A program made the position numbers and the translations under genes. Below the pieces are notes generated by a model. It did not search any database. It had not been told where the DNA came from and saw only the letters and a list, made by a program, of their open reading frames with translations. From positions 39,593,835 through 39,657,834 of the forward strand of contig NC_088102.1 in NCBI RefSeq assembly GCF_036370855.1: a DNA stretch of 64,000 nt. Reading direction: 5' to 3'. Each line of letters opens with the position of its first letter. Within the stretch, counting starts at the first letter, position 1. Below are positions 23,718 to 35,630 of the stretch, one piece after another. The stretch comes from Dromaius novaehollandiae. Taxonomy: Eukaryota > Chordata > Aves > Casuariiformes > Dromaiidae.

Positions 23718-24693
23718 CTAGCGATGGGGAGAGGGAAGGAGAAACAGTTATCGGCAACTCAGGGAGGAGGGCCCGCGGCAGGGTTCATGGTGAGACAACC
23801 CATGTCACTGGGTTGGGCCCAACAGGAAAAAATGGCCAACCCTTCACTTTGAGGAGTTCAAAGTGTGATACTGGAAAAGGCTGAGGAAAGGGCCTGAACC
23901 CATGTTTTGCACAGCCTTCTCTAGTGGGCAAGTCCCGGGCAGCCAGCTGTTGCTCCGGGTCCATCTCTGGCTGAGGTTCCTGTCCCGGGCATGCCCTCCC
24001 GGAGCTCGCCACCAGCACCATGCACCTCAGTGGCTCACCTCCCCCACGACGTGGCCAGGACCCCTTGCCAACACCGAGCAGGGATGAATGCTCGGAGGCA
24101 GGTGCAGACCTTGCCCATGAACCAGGAGTCACTTCTCAGCCTAACCCGTGTCCCAGCTAAAGGGCTGCTTCCCAGAGAGCTTCTCCGGGAGGCAGGAGAG
24201 CAAGACGAAAGGGGAGCCCAGACCCAAGCTTTGCTGTAACCTTGTATCTCAGATGAGGAGGGTGACATGAACCGCAGGGGGCAGACAAGTGAAGAGAAAA
24301 AGATGAGATAGCCTCTTCCGAAGCATGAGGGATGCCTCCAGCAGGGTTACATTAAGTGGGCTCAGGTAGCTGCTCCCCAGCTGCAGAGGACTTGTGCTGG
24401 GGCATCCATCAGTGCTGGCACCTGGGGGCAGCCTCTGCAACCTTGGGGGTATGGGGCTGCCTGTGCAGAGGGCCAGGACACAGCCAGTGGGGCAGCTGCA
24501 GAGAGCAGGAGGCCTGGGCTTCGCGTGCTGCCGGCTTACACAGCCTCCTCAGCACGCTGGCCTTGCATCACTTGGTAGGCTCGTGAGGAAGCTCAGTCAG
24601 CAGGCCCCGAGCCCCCACCGCCGAGGGGGCTTGTGGGGCATGGGGAAGGCAACTTCCTTCCCAGCCCCACACCTTCCCCTGCGGCCTCCTCAC
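23718..24693 (-). other. SLC8A3: SLC8A3 intron (last)
   Basis: 976 nt between the two alpha-2 exons, with donor 'ccag|gtgagg' and acceptor 'gctag'. GC-rich with scattered short open frames. No other feature seen. Confidence 0.9.
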
Positions 24694-24969
24694 CTGGTAC
24701 AGAGGTGCCGAAGGCTACAAACACAACGGCGGTCACCGAGTCCTTGAGGCCGATGGTGCAGCCAAAGTGGGAGGCGAGGTCTCCGATGACCGCGGTGAGC
24801 ATGCCGATGATCAGGATGGAGACGACGAAGCAGGCCCAGCCGTTGCAGTACTCTGTGGGGGGCACGCAGGCAAACAGCACCTTCCAGAAGACAGTCAGGA
24901 AGTGCATCACATAGTCGAAACAGGATGGCAGACGCTCCTCACCGGACTCATCCTCGTCTTCATCACCCG
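24694..24969 (-). CDS. SLC8A3: SLC8A3 exon: membrane re-entry and start of alpha-2 repeat
   Basis: A 276-nt exon (2 + 91 codons + 1). It is bounded by acceptor 'gtttgcag' and donor 'ccag|gtgagg'. It starts with the acidic loop end AAGDEDEDESGEERLPSCF. A hydrophobic helix (DYVMHFLTVFWKVLFACVP) follows, then a second (GWACFVVSILIIGMLTAVIG). It closes with DLASHFGCTIGLKDSVTAVV and FVAFGTSVP|D, the first part of the alpha-2 ion-binding repeat. The FACVPPTEYCNGWACF wording is NCX3-like; NCX1 has FAFVPPTEYWNGWACF in my memory. The membrane part brings the chain back from the large cytoplasmic loop. Reading frame and splice phases fit the neighbouring exons exactly. Confidence 0.97.
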
Positions 24970-27408
24970 CTGCAAACAACGTGAAAGGAGAGGGCCGGCT
25001 CTCATGACGGGGCTCCTGCGAGGCTGCCCGTCCTGTGTGCCAGCCGATGTCTGAGCCAGTAGGTGCAAGATGTCCTTCACAGGAGCGGGCTGCACCTTGT
25101 GCATGGCTCCCCTGCTGCTGGGCTGCCGACCCTGCTGCTCCCTTAGGGGCCTTCGGAAAGGCTGGTGCTGAGCCACACCAGTGCCACGTTGCTTTTCACA
25201 GCAGCCTCTGAGCTGCAGTCGAGCAATGAGCTTGTGAGCGGGGCTCTGTGTGCAGCTGCAGCCATCGGCAGCAGCTGCGGGGGCTCAGCGGGGAGCCAGC
25301 CACTGCGCCGTGGCCTCCACCACCCCAGCGACGCGGGCACTGGGAGCTCACCGCCAACCCTCCCAAGCACTGGTACCTGCTGCCTGACGGGGACCATGCT
25401 CACAAGCCTCCCCTACTCCGTGGCCACTCACCGCTCCCGTGTCCCAGCTGCCCACCGGGACACATCCAAGCCCGGCCTGGCCCGCACAGCTGGACCCCGA
25501 GGTCCTGGGCCCTGATGTGGTGCTAGCTGCTAGGAAGTGGATTGGAAAACAGAGCTGTCTCCTCTTGTCCTAATGTTATCCTAGTACCAGTACCCAGAGG
25601 ATATGACCATATTTATCACCGCAGCAACCCAACCCCTATCCTGAAAACAGTGAAGGCCAGTCAGGCATGCCTGTTTCCCCTTTCCCAGAAGACAAAGAAA
25701 AGCAAGTATCTGAAATCAAAAGGCAGGTCTTCTTAAAAGGTTAAAACCACAGGCAGTTATGCAGTATATAATCAACCTGTGCAACTCACTGATGATTGGC
25801 ATCATAAAGTCACACAGGTAAGCGAAATTTGGGGGGGGGAAATAGTAGAAGGTTACAGAGTTGAGTGTAATGACCGCAATTAGGAAAACTGGAATGACAC
25901 AGTCTCTTGGTCCTAACTCCAGAGTACGGGCTGATCAACAGCGAGGCCCCAGCAAAACCCTCATCTGTATGAGGGTATAATGAGCAGCTGGGCAGTCCCT
26001 TGGAGAGGCTCCCTCCTTAACTCAGTGCACCAAGTCACCCCCCAAGGCTAGATGTCCTGCTGGTTGTATTCAGATGTCTGAAGCTCTGCAGCGAGGCCAG
26101 TCTCTTCTGTACAGAGATTTCCCACTCAGCTCCTCCCCAGGTCTTTTTTTTCTCAGAACAAAACCGAATCACAAAATAGCGCTAATGAGAGAGGATTGAG
26201 CTCATGTGGGTTTGTTTCTGCCTGTCCCAGTGTGAGTGGGCCTGCTCTGTGCAAGGGTTCCTACCTTTGTGGCTCAGCCCCTTGATGGGACCCTGCACAG
26301 AGCAGCAGCACAGGTCCCAGTTAGAAACCCAGAGGTTGCTTTGAGCAAGCTTTTGAATGGGAAAGGCTAGAAAATCAGGTGCAGAAAGTCGAGGGACGCT
26401 TCCTGTCACATTTCAAACAATGAGAAGAGGAGAAATGCGGATTTTGGAAGGGTGGATACCAGACAAAGAAAATAAAACAGAGAAAGAGAAAGCAGAAAGG
26501 AACTACAGGGTAGTGGGATGGCAAAGGAGAGAGGAGAGAGAAACAGGCCTGGGAAAGAATATTGCCCTGAGGAAGGAATTACTGTTTCCATGGAGCCAGT
26601 TTCACTTTACTGCTAGAAAGAAGAAATCCAAATACCCCGTGTCTCTTCTTTCATGTCAGAAGCAGCCTTCGTGGCCACTGGCACAAGCTGAGCTCCAGCT
26701 CAGCTGCCTGCCTGCTTACTGCACTTATGGCTGGGTGAAAAACAGCCCTTCTTGGAAGATGCCAGACAATTAGAAAGAGGTCAACAAAGGTGCTGCAGAG
26801 CCTGAGTATCACTAACGGCCCGGACATCCCTAAAATGTCAGCTCTGAGGCTGCCTGGCTCTGAAAGCCATGAGCTTTCCCAGGCTGCCCGGACAACAGCT
26901 CGCAGGTCTCAGGGCCTTTCCGATGCCTCTGTAAGGCCTTGCTGTGTGTCAGAGCCTAGCACCTGAGCCCCAGCAGGACACCCCACAAGGCAGGGCCAGT
27001 CTGGAAAACTTCTAGCAGCAGGAGATATTTAAAAAGGGCAACATCAGGCACACCAACATCCAGCATCGTGACCAACGACAGGATTCTGTGGTCTGCGTTG
27101 GTTATTAGATCACTAAAGCAGAAGGAGCAAAGCCTGTACAAGTAATGTGTCTGGAAACCAGCCTTCAGGGAATGGTTTTTCCAGTCATGCTCTCCTGAGC
27201 TCCCTATCTGCAAAAGGCCAGCATATTTGGAGCTAATGAGGTCCTTGGACTGATTTAGCTGATGACCACCTCACATGCAACAGCTGAACATCACTGACCA
27301 GGCACATGCTCTCTCAGGTGGCTCCTGAGCCTAGACAGACCTAATCCCAGGCTGTGCATGCCTCTGGAGTTGCTGTTGCAGTCAGTGGGCTGTTGATCTC
27401 CCCCTCAC
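24970..27408 (-). other. SLC8A3: SLC8A3 intron
   Basis: About 2.4 kb. No repeat family or extra exon recognised. A moderately GC-rich half (24.97-25.5 kb) gives open frames on both strands without protein identity. A G-run lies near 25831. Confidence 0.85.
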
Positions 27409-27508
27409 CTGCACTGACAGTAATGGCCTCCATGAACTGGTCCCTCCAGGAATGTGTCCCTACAACCAGAGCCAGGTTTGTCTTCTTAATCAGCTTGTCC
27501 ACGGTGCT
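27409..27508 (-). CDS. SLC8A3: SLC8A3 exon: linker from CBD2 to the membrane
   Basis: A 100-nt exon starting in phase 0 and ending with one extra base. It reads STVDKLIKKTNLALVVGT, then HSWRDQFMEAITVSA, then a split codon. The acceptor 'cccatgacag' and donor 'gcag|gtgagg' are both canonical. This is the conserved segment joining the second Ca2+-binding domain to the C-terminal membrane half, present in all NCX paralogues. No long open frame marks this exon; it was found by translating the - strand between splice sites. It is unbroken. Confidence 0.96.
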
Positions 27509-28042
27509 CTGTCATGGGAACGAAGATGCGGAAGATTAAACCAGAGTATCAAACACCAGGTCTTAGCAGTCAAAGCTGACCTCACAAGTGCCTAGTGGAG
27601 GCCTCTTCCTTTCCCAAAGAGAGGTGCCACAGACACTCTCCTACCAGCCAGACGAGCACATGGCTGGATTCAGGCCCACCTTCACCATGGACAGGCTGTC
27701 CTATACCTCAGCCACAGTCTGCTTGTTTGGCACTGCTTACTCCCGACCAGGCTCTCACCTTCCGTCACCTCCACCTCACTGGAGACACCTTTGCTCCTGT
27801 CCTCTCCTGGAGGACCAACAGGAGGAGTCACTTGTCTTTCTCCCTTCACCTCTGTCTTCCACCAGCTACTTTCTTGTCATTTCTTGTAGGCTTCCCCCAC
27901 CCTGTACTGCGTCAGATAGTCTTCCAGCTGCTCTTTTCCCATATATACTGCTACCCCTGCCTCCTTTGTCCAGCCCTCCATGACTGGTCTTCAATTACAC
28001 AGGACTTTCCCTCCTTGGAGGAGCCGTGGGACAAGTACTGAC
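27509..28042 (-). other. SLC8A3: SLC8A3 intron (short)
   Basis: 534 nt. It is pyrimidine-rich on the + strand (27.6-28.0 kb). The two + strand frames here (27588-27983 and 27595-28041) have no recognisable product. Confidence 0.9.
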
Positions 28043-28167
28043 CTTGAACTCATAGGACTCCTCAATGATGACTTCTAGTTTGGGATGCTCGCCAAGTATG
28101 GGTTTGCCCATCTCTGCAATCCTCTTGGCTTCCTCCTCTTCAACCGTTAGCTTCCTGTCGGCCACTT
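28043..28167 (-). CDS. SLC8A3: SLC8A3 exon: end of CBD2 regulatory domain
   Basis: A 125-nt exon (2 + 41 codons) with acceptor 'ctttcacag' and donor 'caag|gtcagt'. With one base carried over it reads (E)VADRKLTVEEEEAKRIAEMG, then KPILGEHPKLEVIIEESYEFK. This is the C-terminal strand region of the second Calx-beta domain (CBD2), which together with CBD1 senses cytoplasmic Ca2+ and switches the exchanger on. Its first split codon becomes Glu whether it is joined to exon A, B or C, because all three end in G. I recall human NCX3 as VTDRKLTMEEEEAKR at the same place, so only conservative changes are seen. Confidence 0.96.
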
Positions 28168-28675
28168 CTGTGAAAGCAAGGTCAACGCTAAGCTGCAGAG
28201 AGCATCTCTCAAGCTCTACGGAAACACCATGGCGGGCCTTCCCTGGACAGCCTGAGGACAAGGCCTTGTGCAATCCCTTCACAACTTGCTAAGTTCACAC
28301 AGAGATTTGGGTGACTGTGGTGGGATGTCAGACTACAGAAAATAATGGACAAAGATTTCCGTATATCAGTTAATCACCAAGAACATATGGTTGTGATTAA
28401 AAAAGAAAACACGTTTCTTCAGTCTGCATTGGAGCTCTTTACTTGGATGACATACACCCTCCCATCATCCCAGCAGCAGCCACATCTTCGGTAAGACTGA
28501 AGTATCTTTTCTTTCTACCATTTGGCACAAGCATCTTTTAAGACAGCTTAGCTTTAACGTTCTGGTATGTTTTCTGGTTTCAAATGAAAAAAGAGATAGA
28601 ATCTTTTTATTTCTCTTTGATTAGAAAATCACCATTGGCACTCTGTGCTATTCAATGCTTTATCTAACTTTCAGA

Positions 28676-28720
28676 TATACATATACAGTCACAACCACAC
28701 ACGTGCACACATATCTGTGT

Positions 28721-28752
<32 letters not shown>

Positions 28753-28795
28753 TTGTATACCTACATACACATGCACACAAACACACTTCATTCTT
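28676..28795. repeat. CA / TG / TA compound microsatellite
   Basis: Imperfect CA units, then TGTG(TA)n (28718-28752), then TACATACACATGCACACA units. The order CA, TG, TA, CA makes an imperfect inverted arrangement around the TA core. It lies in the SLC8A3 intron. Confidence 0.8.
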
Positions 28796-30078
28796 TCATT
28801 CTGCAGTGGAACTACTTTTTGCCTCACTGTGCATTTCCTGTGAGACTCCTATCATTTGGAAAAAACGAGCAGGAAGAAATAAGCCAGGGACCAAGTGGAT
28901 TTTTGTCTGCACATTACTGGATGTTTAATTTTTTCTGGAAGAAAGGTAAGTTTCCTAGGCTGGTATAAGCTCACTTTGAGGCAGTGGAGGTGTCCTACAG
29001 GGCTGCCCATGAGGTGCAGCATGCAGAGACAAACCCCTTGGCAGACTCACCTTGCTGATGCCCAGGGCAAACACAGCAAGGTGCCCGTGGACATTCTGGT
29101 TACCTGGACAGGAGGGAGTACCCAGGAGGAAGGGTACTGGCCATGACGAATATCTCCTCTCCCACCCATACACCCAGGTGCAGGCATGTACCAAGAGGAC
29201 AGGGGTGAGAACAGCACTCACAGAGTGTTCTGCAAATGAAGGTTGGACATGTCATCTTTGCATCCCTGTTCTTTGCCTTCCCACTGGGTTTTGTACCATC
29301 ACACAGGAAAACAACTGTTTCAGAAGAACATAAATATCAGATCTCAAGGGCAAATGCATTTACTCATGTTCAAGTGCTCTTCTGGCCTGACTCCACAGAT
29401 ACAGGTTCCATGAAGCTGGGGATGTGTGTATAAGGCAGTGAAGATCAATATGAGAAACCTGCTCTCTAAAATGAAATAAATACAACGGCTACCTGATGAA
29501 GAGAGCCCAAAGCACAGGAAGGCAAGTTTGAAGAGAGGAGTATCTCATCTACAGATATTCTGCACACACTTCTGTGCCAGATGTCTGAAGTGTGAACAAG
29601 TTTTGAGGGTTGGGTGCTGTAAGAAAACATCCCGCTGGTGTCCTGAAACCACACAGTATGGCACAGCACAGCCTCCCACCAATGGGAGGGTCATTGCTAA
29701 TGTCCAGGTGAAACAGTAGGTCAGTGAGCAGATGCAGCAAGACTGTGGGACTGGAGAGGGAACTGGCTGAAGCATCTTGGTTCCTAATTTTGCATTTAAC
29801 TTGAGGAGAGCAACTAGACAGGGATGGATTTTGCTTCAGAGAGTCGTTCTTGCTGGGACAAAGCAGAAACCTCACAGCAGGTGGAGGCACTAGCAGAGAA
29901 ACCAAGAGCGCCTTCAGGGACAGTACTAGCAAACCAGAAAAGGAAGGGCTTGAAGTAGACAGAAGTGCTTCAGGAACAGGTATTTGCCCAGGTGGAAAAG
30001 ATTCACTAGGCTAGTATAAGGCTGAGAATTCATTACCTGAATGGTATCACCCAGCCCAAGCTGCCTTCTGCCAGTCAG

Positions 30079-30168
30079 TCAGTAGCTGACCACAAATGGC
30101 TTGCAGAGGCAACAAAGTGACCTGCCAGCAGCTGAAGATTGTGCCACTGGTCGCTGACACAGAGGTAG
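30079..30168 (-). repeat. Unidentified interspersed repeat, copy 1 (inverted)
   Basis: The reverse complement of this stretch aligns over its whole length with 32120-32211, with about 80 of 92 columns identical in my hand alignment and one gap. The shared core includes 'atcttcagctg', 'tggcaggtcactttgttg' and 'tcagctactga'. I cannot name the family. Similarity stops sharply on both sides. Confidence 0.65.
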
Positions 30169-32119
30169 TCCTGTGTAGGGGGAAGGTCACGGGTATGGCA
30201 GGATGTAGGCTGTGGGTACCACCACTACTCTTTTCCCAAGACTCGGGATGATGCTGCAAGGAGTATGTATCAGCAGCTACCTGCTGGGACAGAGATCCCT
30301 CCCTGTGCTGGAGGCAGCTGCGAATCAGTGAGGACTCTCCTCTTTTATTCATAATGATTGGGAATGTGAAGATCTTTGTGCTTACAAAGAAAAACATCTA
30401 GGGAATGAAGATGCGAGTCAATACCTGTGCTAGGCTTTCTGAAAAGAAGGAAGCTGGGTTTCCCCTGACTTCCTTGTGTCTGACCAGTTTGGGCTGCCAA
30501 ATTGCAGCACACCACCCAGTTAAGCCTGCATGGGAGCTCTGCAGAAAGAGGGGATGTAGTACAAATGAAGAGCATCTTGTTCTGGCTGAGCAATGAGTCA
30601 TATGTTATCCAAGGTTTCCTGCAGAGTTTACAAACACCACAGGTAATGCCTCAGATGTCATTAGGTACCTCTGGATTGCTACGGAGTCCAGCAATCCTGT
30701 GTGGACTCCAGCCTATCTCGTACTCCTCACCAAAAATCATACAGAAATTGCAAACCGTGCATGGAGTCTATTTATAAACTCTGCTTTCCTCATCAGCCCT
30801 GCTAGATTGATTACAAAGACTGTAAACCTTGTAAGACCTGCAGAGTTTATAAAATGTATGAGAACTGCTATGGCACGTGACATTACTATAACCCATCACA
30901 GAAGCAGAAACAACTACATCCATCATTTGAAATCAATGAAGTTCATCAAAATCATCACTGCCTAGCCCAAACACAGTGTACTCTGGATCTGGAATCCCCC
31001 AAAGTTTACAAATGCTGACAGAGGAACAGCAGCACCTGGAGAAAAAGATGGCAGCAACTAGGCAATGCAGAATGTGAGAGACGTGAAGGACGACTGCAGG
31101 CAAAGGCCAGGTGACCCAAGGGGAAGAGACAGCTAAGCTGGAGAACTGCAGAAACAGGAGTGAACCTGGAACAAAATGTTCTGTATCGTGCTATATTTGG
31201 AGGCATGAACTGATGATCATCAAGAACAAGATTCAAGTTACTTTTATCCACTTAAGGAGGGATTTAGATGAAATCTACATCTCTTTTTCCAAGACAGAGA
31301 TCTAGAAAGTCCTGTCTCTGCCTCTGTCTATACCTGGAAGATCACAAGGTGTATACGTCGTTAAAAATGCAGGTGCTTACACACCAGAACCCCAGCCTTA
31401 CAACATATGTCACTTGCTCCTATCTGAGATATACCATTACCTGAAGCTCAGGTGACGAGGCGCTTAGAGCGCTGCAATGGCCCAGTTTGGCAGACAGCTC
31501 AAGAGCATGCTGACATGTCCTGACAGCACTGAGCTGTGGGAAAAGCACAGCAGTTATCCCAACAAGGTTGCAAAGCCCAAACTCAGGGACAATCTGGCTT
31601 ACTAAAACCTTCACTGAGAAGTAACTGCATCAGAAAAACCACGGGTCATAGCTGGCAGCACAGTTCCTTGGGCTCTTGCCCACTAACTGCTGCTGCATAA
31701 TGTAGAAACCAAATGTCTGGGATCAGAGGAGATTCCCAGAAAAATGGGAATATCTGATAGAATTTCCTTGGCTTTACAAATCCAGGAGAAGCCCTAGGAC
31801 AAAATCTCAGTCCCTGCATAACTTTAACTGATTCGTCTTTGACATCGTAAGACAACGCAGGGCTTCACACAAATATTAGCCAGTTAGGAAAGTCTGATCT
31901 TCACATGCTTCCATAAGTATACACATTACAGAATATATTTTCCTCCCCATAGTGAGCACTGTCAAATAAGGATTTAGCTCAGATCCTACCTTATTCATGC
32001 TGTTTTATGTACCTGTGCCAGACAGGAAAATGTGAGATCTGAAGTTCTCCTCTGAAGTGCAAGAGCTTGCTCAGTTTCTTCTGACTGTGTGCCTGAGGTT
32101 GTCACACAGACTACACCAG

Positions 32120-32211
32120 AATACCTCTGTGTCAGTCACCAGCAGCAAGATCTTCAGCTGTTGGCAGGTCACTTTGTTGGCTCTTCAAGCCACTTGTGGA
32201 TCAGCTACTGA
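32120..32211 (+). repeat. Unidentified interspersed repeat, copy 2
   Basis: Partner of the copy at 30079-30168, in the opposite orientation 2 kb away. The open frames across both copies translate to similar peptides (IFSCWQVTLL...LQA), which reflects the DNA similarity and does not indicate a gene. Confidence 0.65.
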
Positions 32212-34763
32212 TTTGATGAAAATGGAAAATACGTGCCAGGCAGCTCTTAGGAGAGAGTAAAGCAATCAGCACTCCCACATCCAGCAATGGAAACAGAGCT
32301 CTGGCTGCCCCAGTCGGACACAGTGGTAACAGTTGGCATGGCCGTGGCAGCACTAGTGAAGAGGTCATCTAGAAAGCCGACCTGACTTCTGGCAAGCTTG
32401 CATAGCAACTGTGGGATTGGGCACTCAACCACACTAAAGGTGTTTGTACTTACCACTGCACCAAATGGCTGTGGGACTTGGACTATTTCAGAGGGCACCT
32501 TGTTAGCTGAAGACGTGCCACCAGAGGCATCCCTGGGCCCTACGCCACACAAGCTGAAGTGACAAGCTGACCAGTGATGGAGTCCAGCAGCCTGCTGACA
32601 GCATGCCTACCAAGACATTAATAATGGAGGCCCTGCTGTCATCAGGCAGTGCTTGCACGGGGAACTGGAGCGCAGAGACAAGAAACATGTTTGCCCAAGA
32701 ATGTACATCAAGGATGTCCTATGGGGGCAGTTGATTGACTACTACTCCCAGGCTAAGTCTGTCAAATTTTAGCTGCAAACAAGCTGCAGGGGAACAGGCA
32801 TAGGCAACACGTCTAAAAGTCCTGCCTGCCCATTTTGATGGTGGTGAGCTCAGAAGGGTGTCTCACAGAAACGCTAACAGAAGAAGCTTAAAAATAATAA
32901 ATAATAGAAAGAGTTAATTCCTGAATGATTCATAAAGAAGGTGGTTACATTTGTAAACGTGCAACAGGAAAGAGAACCTGCCAAGCAAAGTACAGAAACC
33001 TAACAAACTTCAAAGGTGACTCTGAAAACATTTAATCTATCCTTGTATTTTCACTGTCTCTGTCCTAAAGTAAGAGCCAAACATAATTTTATAAGAGTCA
33101 CATATCAATTTTGTACTATAGCTTACTTGATGCACTCATGCAAGTGATGCACAGATGCCACATGCCAGGCTGCTGATTCTCCTCTGAAGATAAATGAGTG
33201 GCATTTGTGGTAATAAGGACAAGCTATGACCTTAGAGGTCCAGTTAACATGTCTCTCCCCATGCAATCAAGGTAAAGAGCTAAGCACTTCCAAAGAGGAA
33301 TACAAAGCAGCTGCATGAATCTGCTACCTCTTCCCACTTACTGTACAGGGAACTGTGAACACCGTAGCACGAATCAGTACCAGCCTCGGCAAAACACTGG
33401 CCTCTCCCTGCATCAGGCCTACATGCTGGCTCTATCTGTTCCCACAGGATTTTGAGTACTGAGTTGAGTGCTGTGTGTAGAGAGCCAACAGCTGAGAGAT
33501 AACAAACCCTTGCAACATCCCAGTGACAGAGCACACAACAGAGAAGGGGACAGCTGGGTTGCAAGGTCCTTGCCTCATGGTTACATCTGTACTAATAAAC
33601 TGAACAAGGCCAGGATATGGGCTCAGGCACTGGCCTGCAATCTTCTAGGCTACTAATTGTTAGAAAGCTCCCGGCAGAGTTTTGGCTGGTAGCACTCTCC
33701 CAACCAATACCCACACCTGGTTTGGAGGCTAGCACAGTGTAGGGAGCCCTTCCCAGAGAGCAGCAGCAATAAGGCCCTCCATTTTGGAGACAGCAGAGGA
33801 AGCCTACCTGTATGGAAGCAGTCAGTGCCCTGCTGCTTACCCTTAGGACCAGAGGACACTTCCTGGCCTGTTTTATTTGTTGTACAGATGTCATAAAGGT
33901 TGATCCCACACTGACTACTTTTCCCAAACACCATACTCTCTGGTGATATTGAGTATGTCATGACCTGTCCCACTTGCACAGAGAAATGCAGGGGATGTGA
34001 GGGCAGGCAGAGACCCACCAAAAAGGAAGCTGACTCTGCAACCTGCTGCATGGGATGCCCTTAGGGAGAAAGAAACTCTTGTTCCTGCTCCTGGTTTCCT
34101 CATTCATTTCTCTACATCTCATTTCTCTCTTTGCTACAGAATGGCATTGCTGTGGTGCATTCTTGGGCCGGTGGGCCCGGACCAGTGTAGCCAGGAAGGA
34201 CAAAAGTCTCCCGCACTGCTCTCAGTGCAGATCCCTGAAGCCTGTGAGAAGTCAGAGGTGTCTCTCATCTGCAGATGTTGAGAGGTCATGAATTAGCTGT
34301 CCCTAACCCCAAAGTCTCCTAAAAGGTCTGAAGTGCTAGACGAGTGCTTAGAAACATATGTCCTGTATAATTATGTACAAGATAGAGAACTCACCCAGGA
34401 AAGCATGGACTTGGGCTTGACTCCTCATCAATTTGAGATTTAAACTGACAGCTCCTGCCTTTCAGGAAAGCACTTCAGCCAGCAGGCACAGCGCACAAGC
34501 TTGCACTCACAACTGCAAGATGGTGCTGTCTTTGCAGAAAATGTGGGACATGCTCTCATGTGGACTGCTCTGACTGGAGGCCCCTGAACTTGTGAGGAAA
34601 TGGGTGTAGAGATGGGGTGCTAGGGGGGGTCCTCCAGGAAGCAGAGACCGGGTATCAGTAAGGTACTTCTGCTCTGCCCTACCCACATCTATCCAGGTGT
34701 GTTAGGCATTGAAGAAGACTATCAAGAGCTGTGATACATAAATGAAAAGCGGGAGGGTGGGGC

Positions 34764-34779
34764 GGGGGGGGGGGGGGGG
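34764..34779. repeat. G homopolymer, 16 nt, within a G-rich patch
   Basis: Preceded by 'gggagggtggggc'. Together this is a likely G-quadruplex former on the + strand (template strand of SLC8A3). Confidence 0.8.
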
Positions 34780-35461
34780 AGAAAAGACAGAGTTTTAATT
34801 TGGAAGGTCAGGTCTGTCAAGGTGAATGCTGCCAAACTGCAGCTTAATTATTAACTAGCCCTGATTTCTGTTTTTATCAGCATCAGTACCTACCTTTCAA
34901 TGCAGATTGCACCCTGGACTTCCAGCTGTCAACCCCAATTAAGCCTGATAAGGTCTGGAGATGCCAGGCAAGAAAGGGAGCTAGCCAGGGCCTCCTGGGC
35001 TGCCTCCACCTCCTCCCTGGAAAGGGGAAGGTGGGGAAGGAGGAGTCCCCAACACCCTTCTAGCGCTGGAACGTAGGTATGTGCTAGCATTGGCGCTAAC
35101 AATGCACCTACACCACAGCAGCACGCCCAGTTTGCTAAGGCTAGGCAAGCAGGGCCTGCTGTGCCAGGTCCTGGTAAATATATTCTGCTCCTCATCCCAG
35201 GTGGCTCACGGATCAGAGAGGAGATGTTACAAGTAGGGGAGAAGAACAGGTCTGATAAGATCAAAGGTTGGATGGGAGAGATGAGAAAGACCTAGCCTGT
35301 AGCAACGGCCACATTTCACATGTTCTAGGTGCCGGACCCAACACTTCGTTGCAGGAAGTGACGAGAGGTTTCTGGTTAAATCACTCTGTGCTCTGATTCT
35401 GAGTTATTCTGTCCTATCCAGAGCTAATTGAGACAGGCAGGGTAGGACAGGCAAAGGGGGG

Positions 35462-35630
35462 TCAGCAGCACCCAGTCATAGCTCTGCCACTGACATGCTC
35501 TGCAACTGTGGTCATGTCCCCTTCTTGCTCATTCCTCAGCTTCCTCATCCACATAATGAGGATGACTCTTCCTCCTGCAGGGGCATCCTGAGAGTTAATT
35601 CACTGCTATTTGCAAAACGCTTTCAGATTT
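35462..35630 (+). mobile_element. MIR / CORE-SINE remnant
   Basis: Keeps MIR landmarks in order: 'agctctgccactgaca', 'gcaactgtggtcatgtcc', 'cagcttcctcatccacataa', then 'gcatcctgagagttaatt' and 'gcaaaacgctttcagattt'. It is strongly diverged, and no tail or target duplication was seen. Confidence 0.65.

Noticed and set aside
23210..23721. Other-frame ORFs over the last SLC8A3 exon
   Set aside because: Shadows of the true frame, which encodes the conserved NCX C-terminus.
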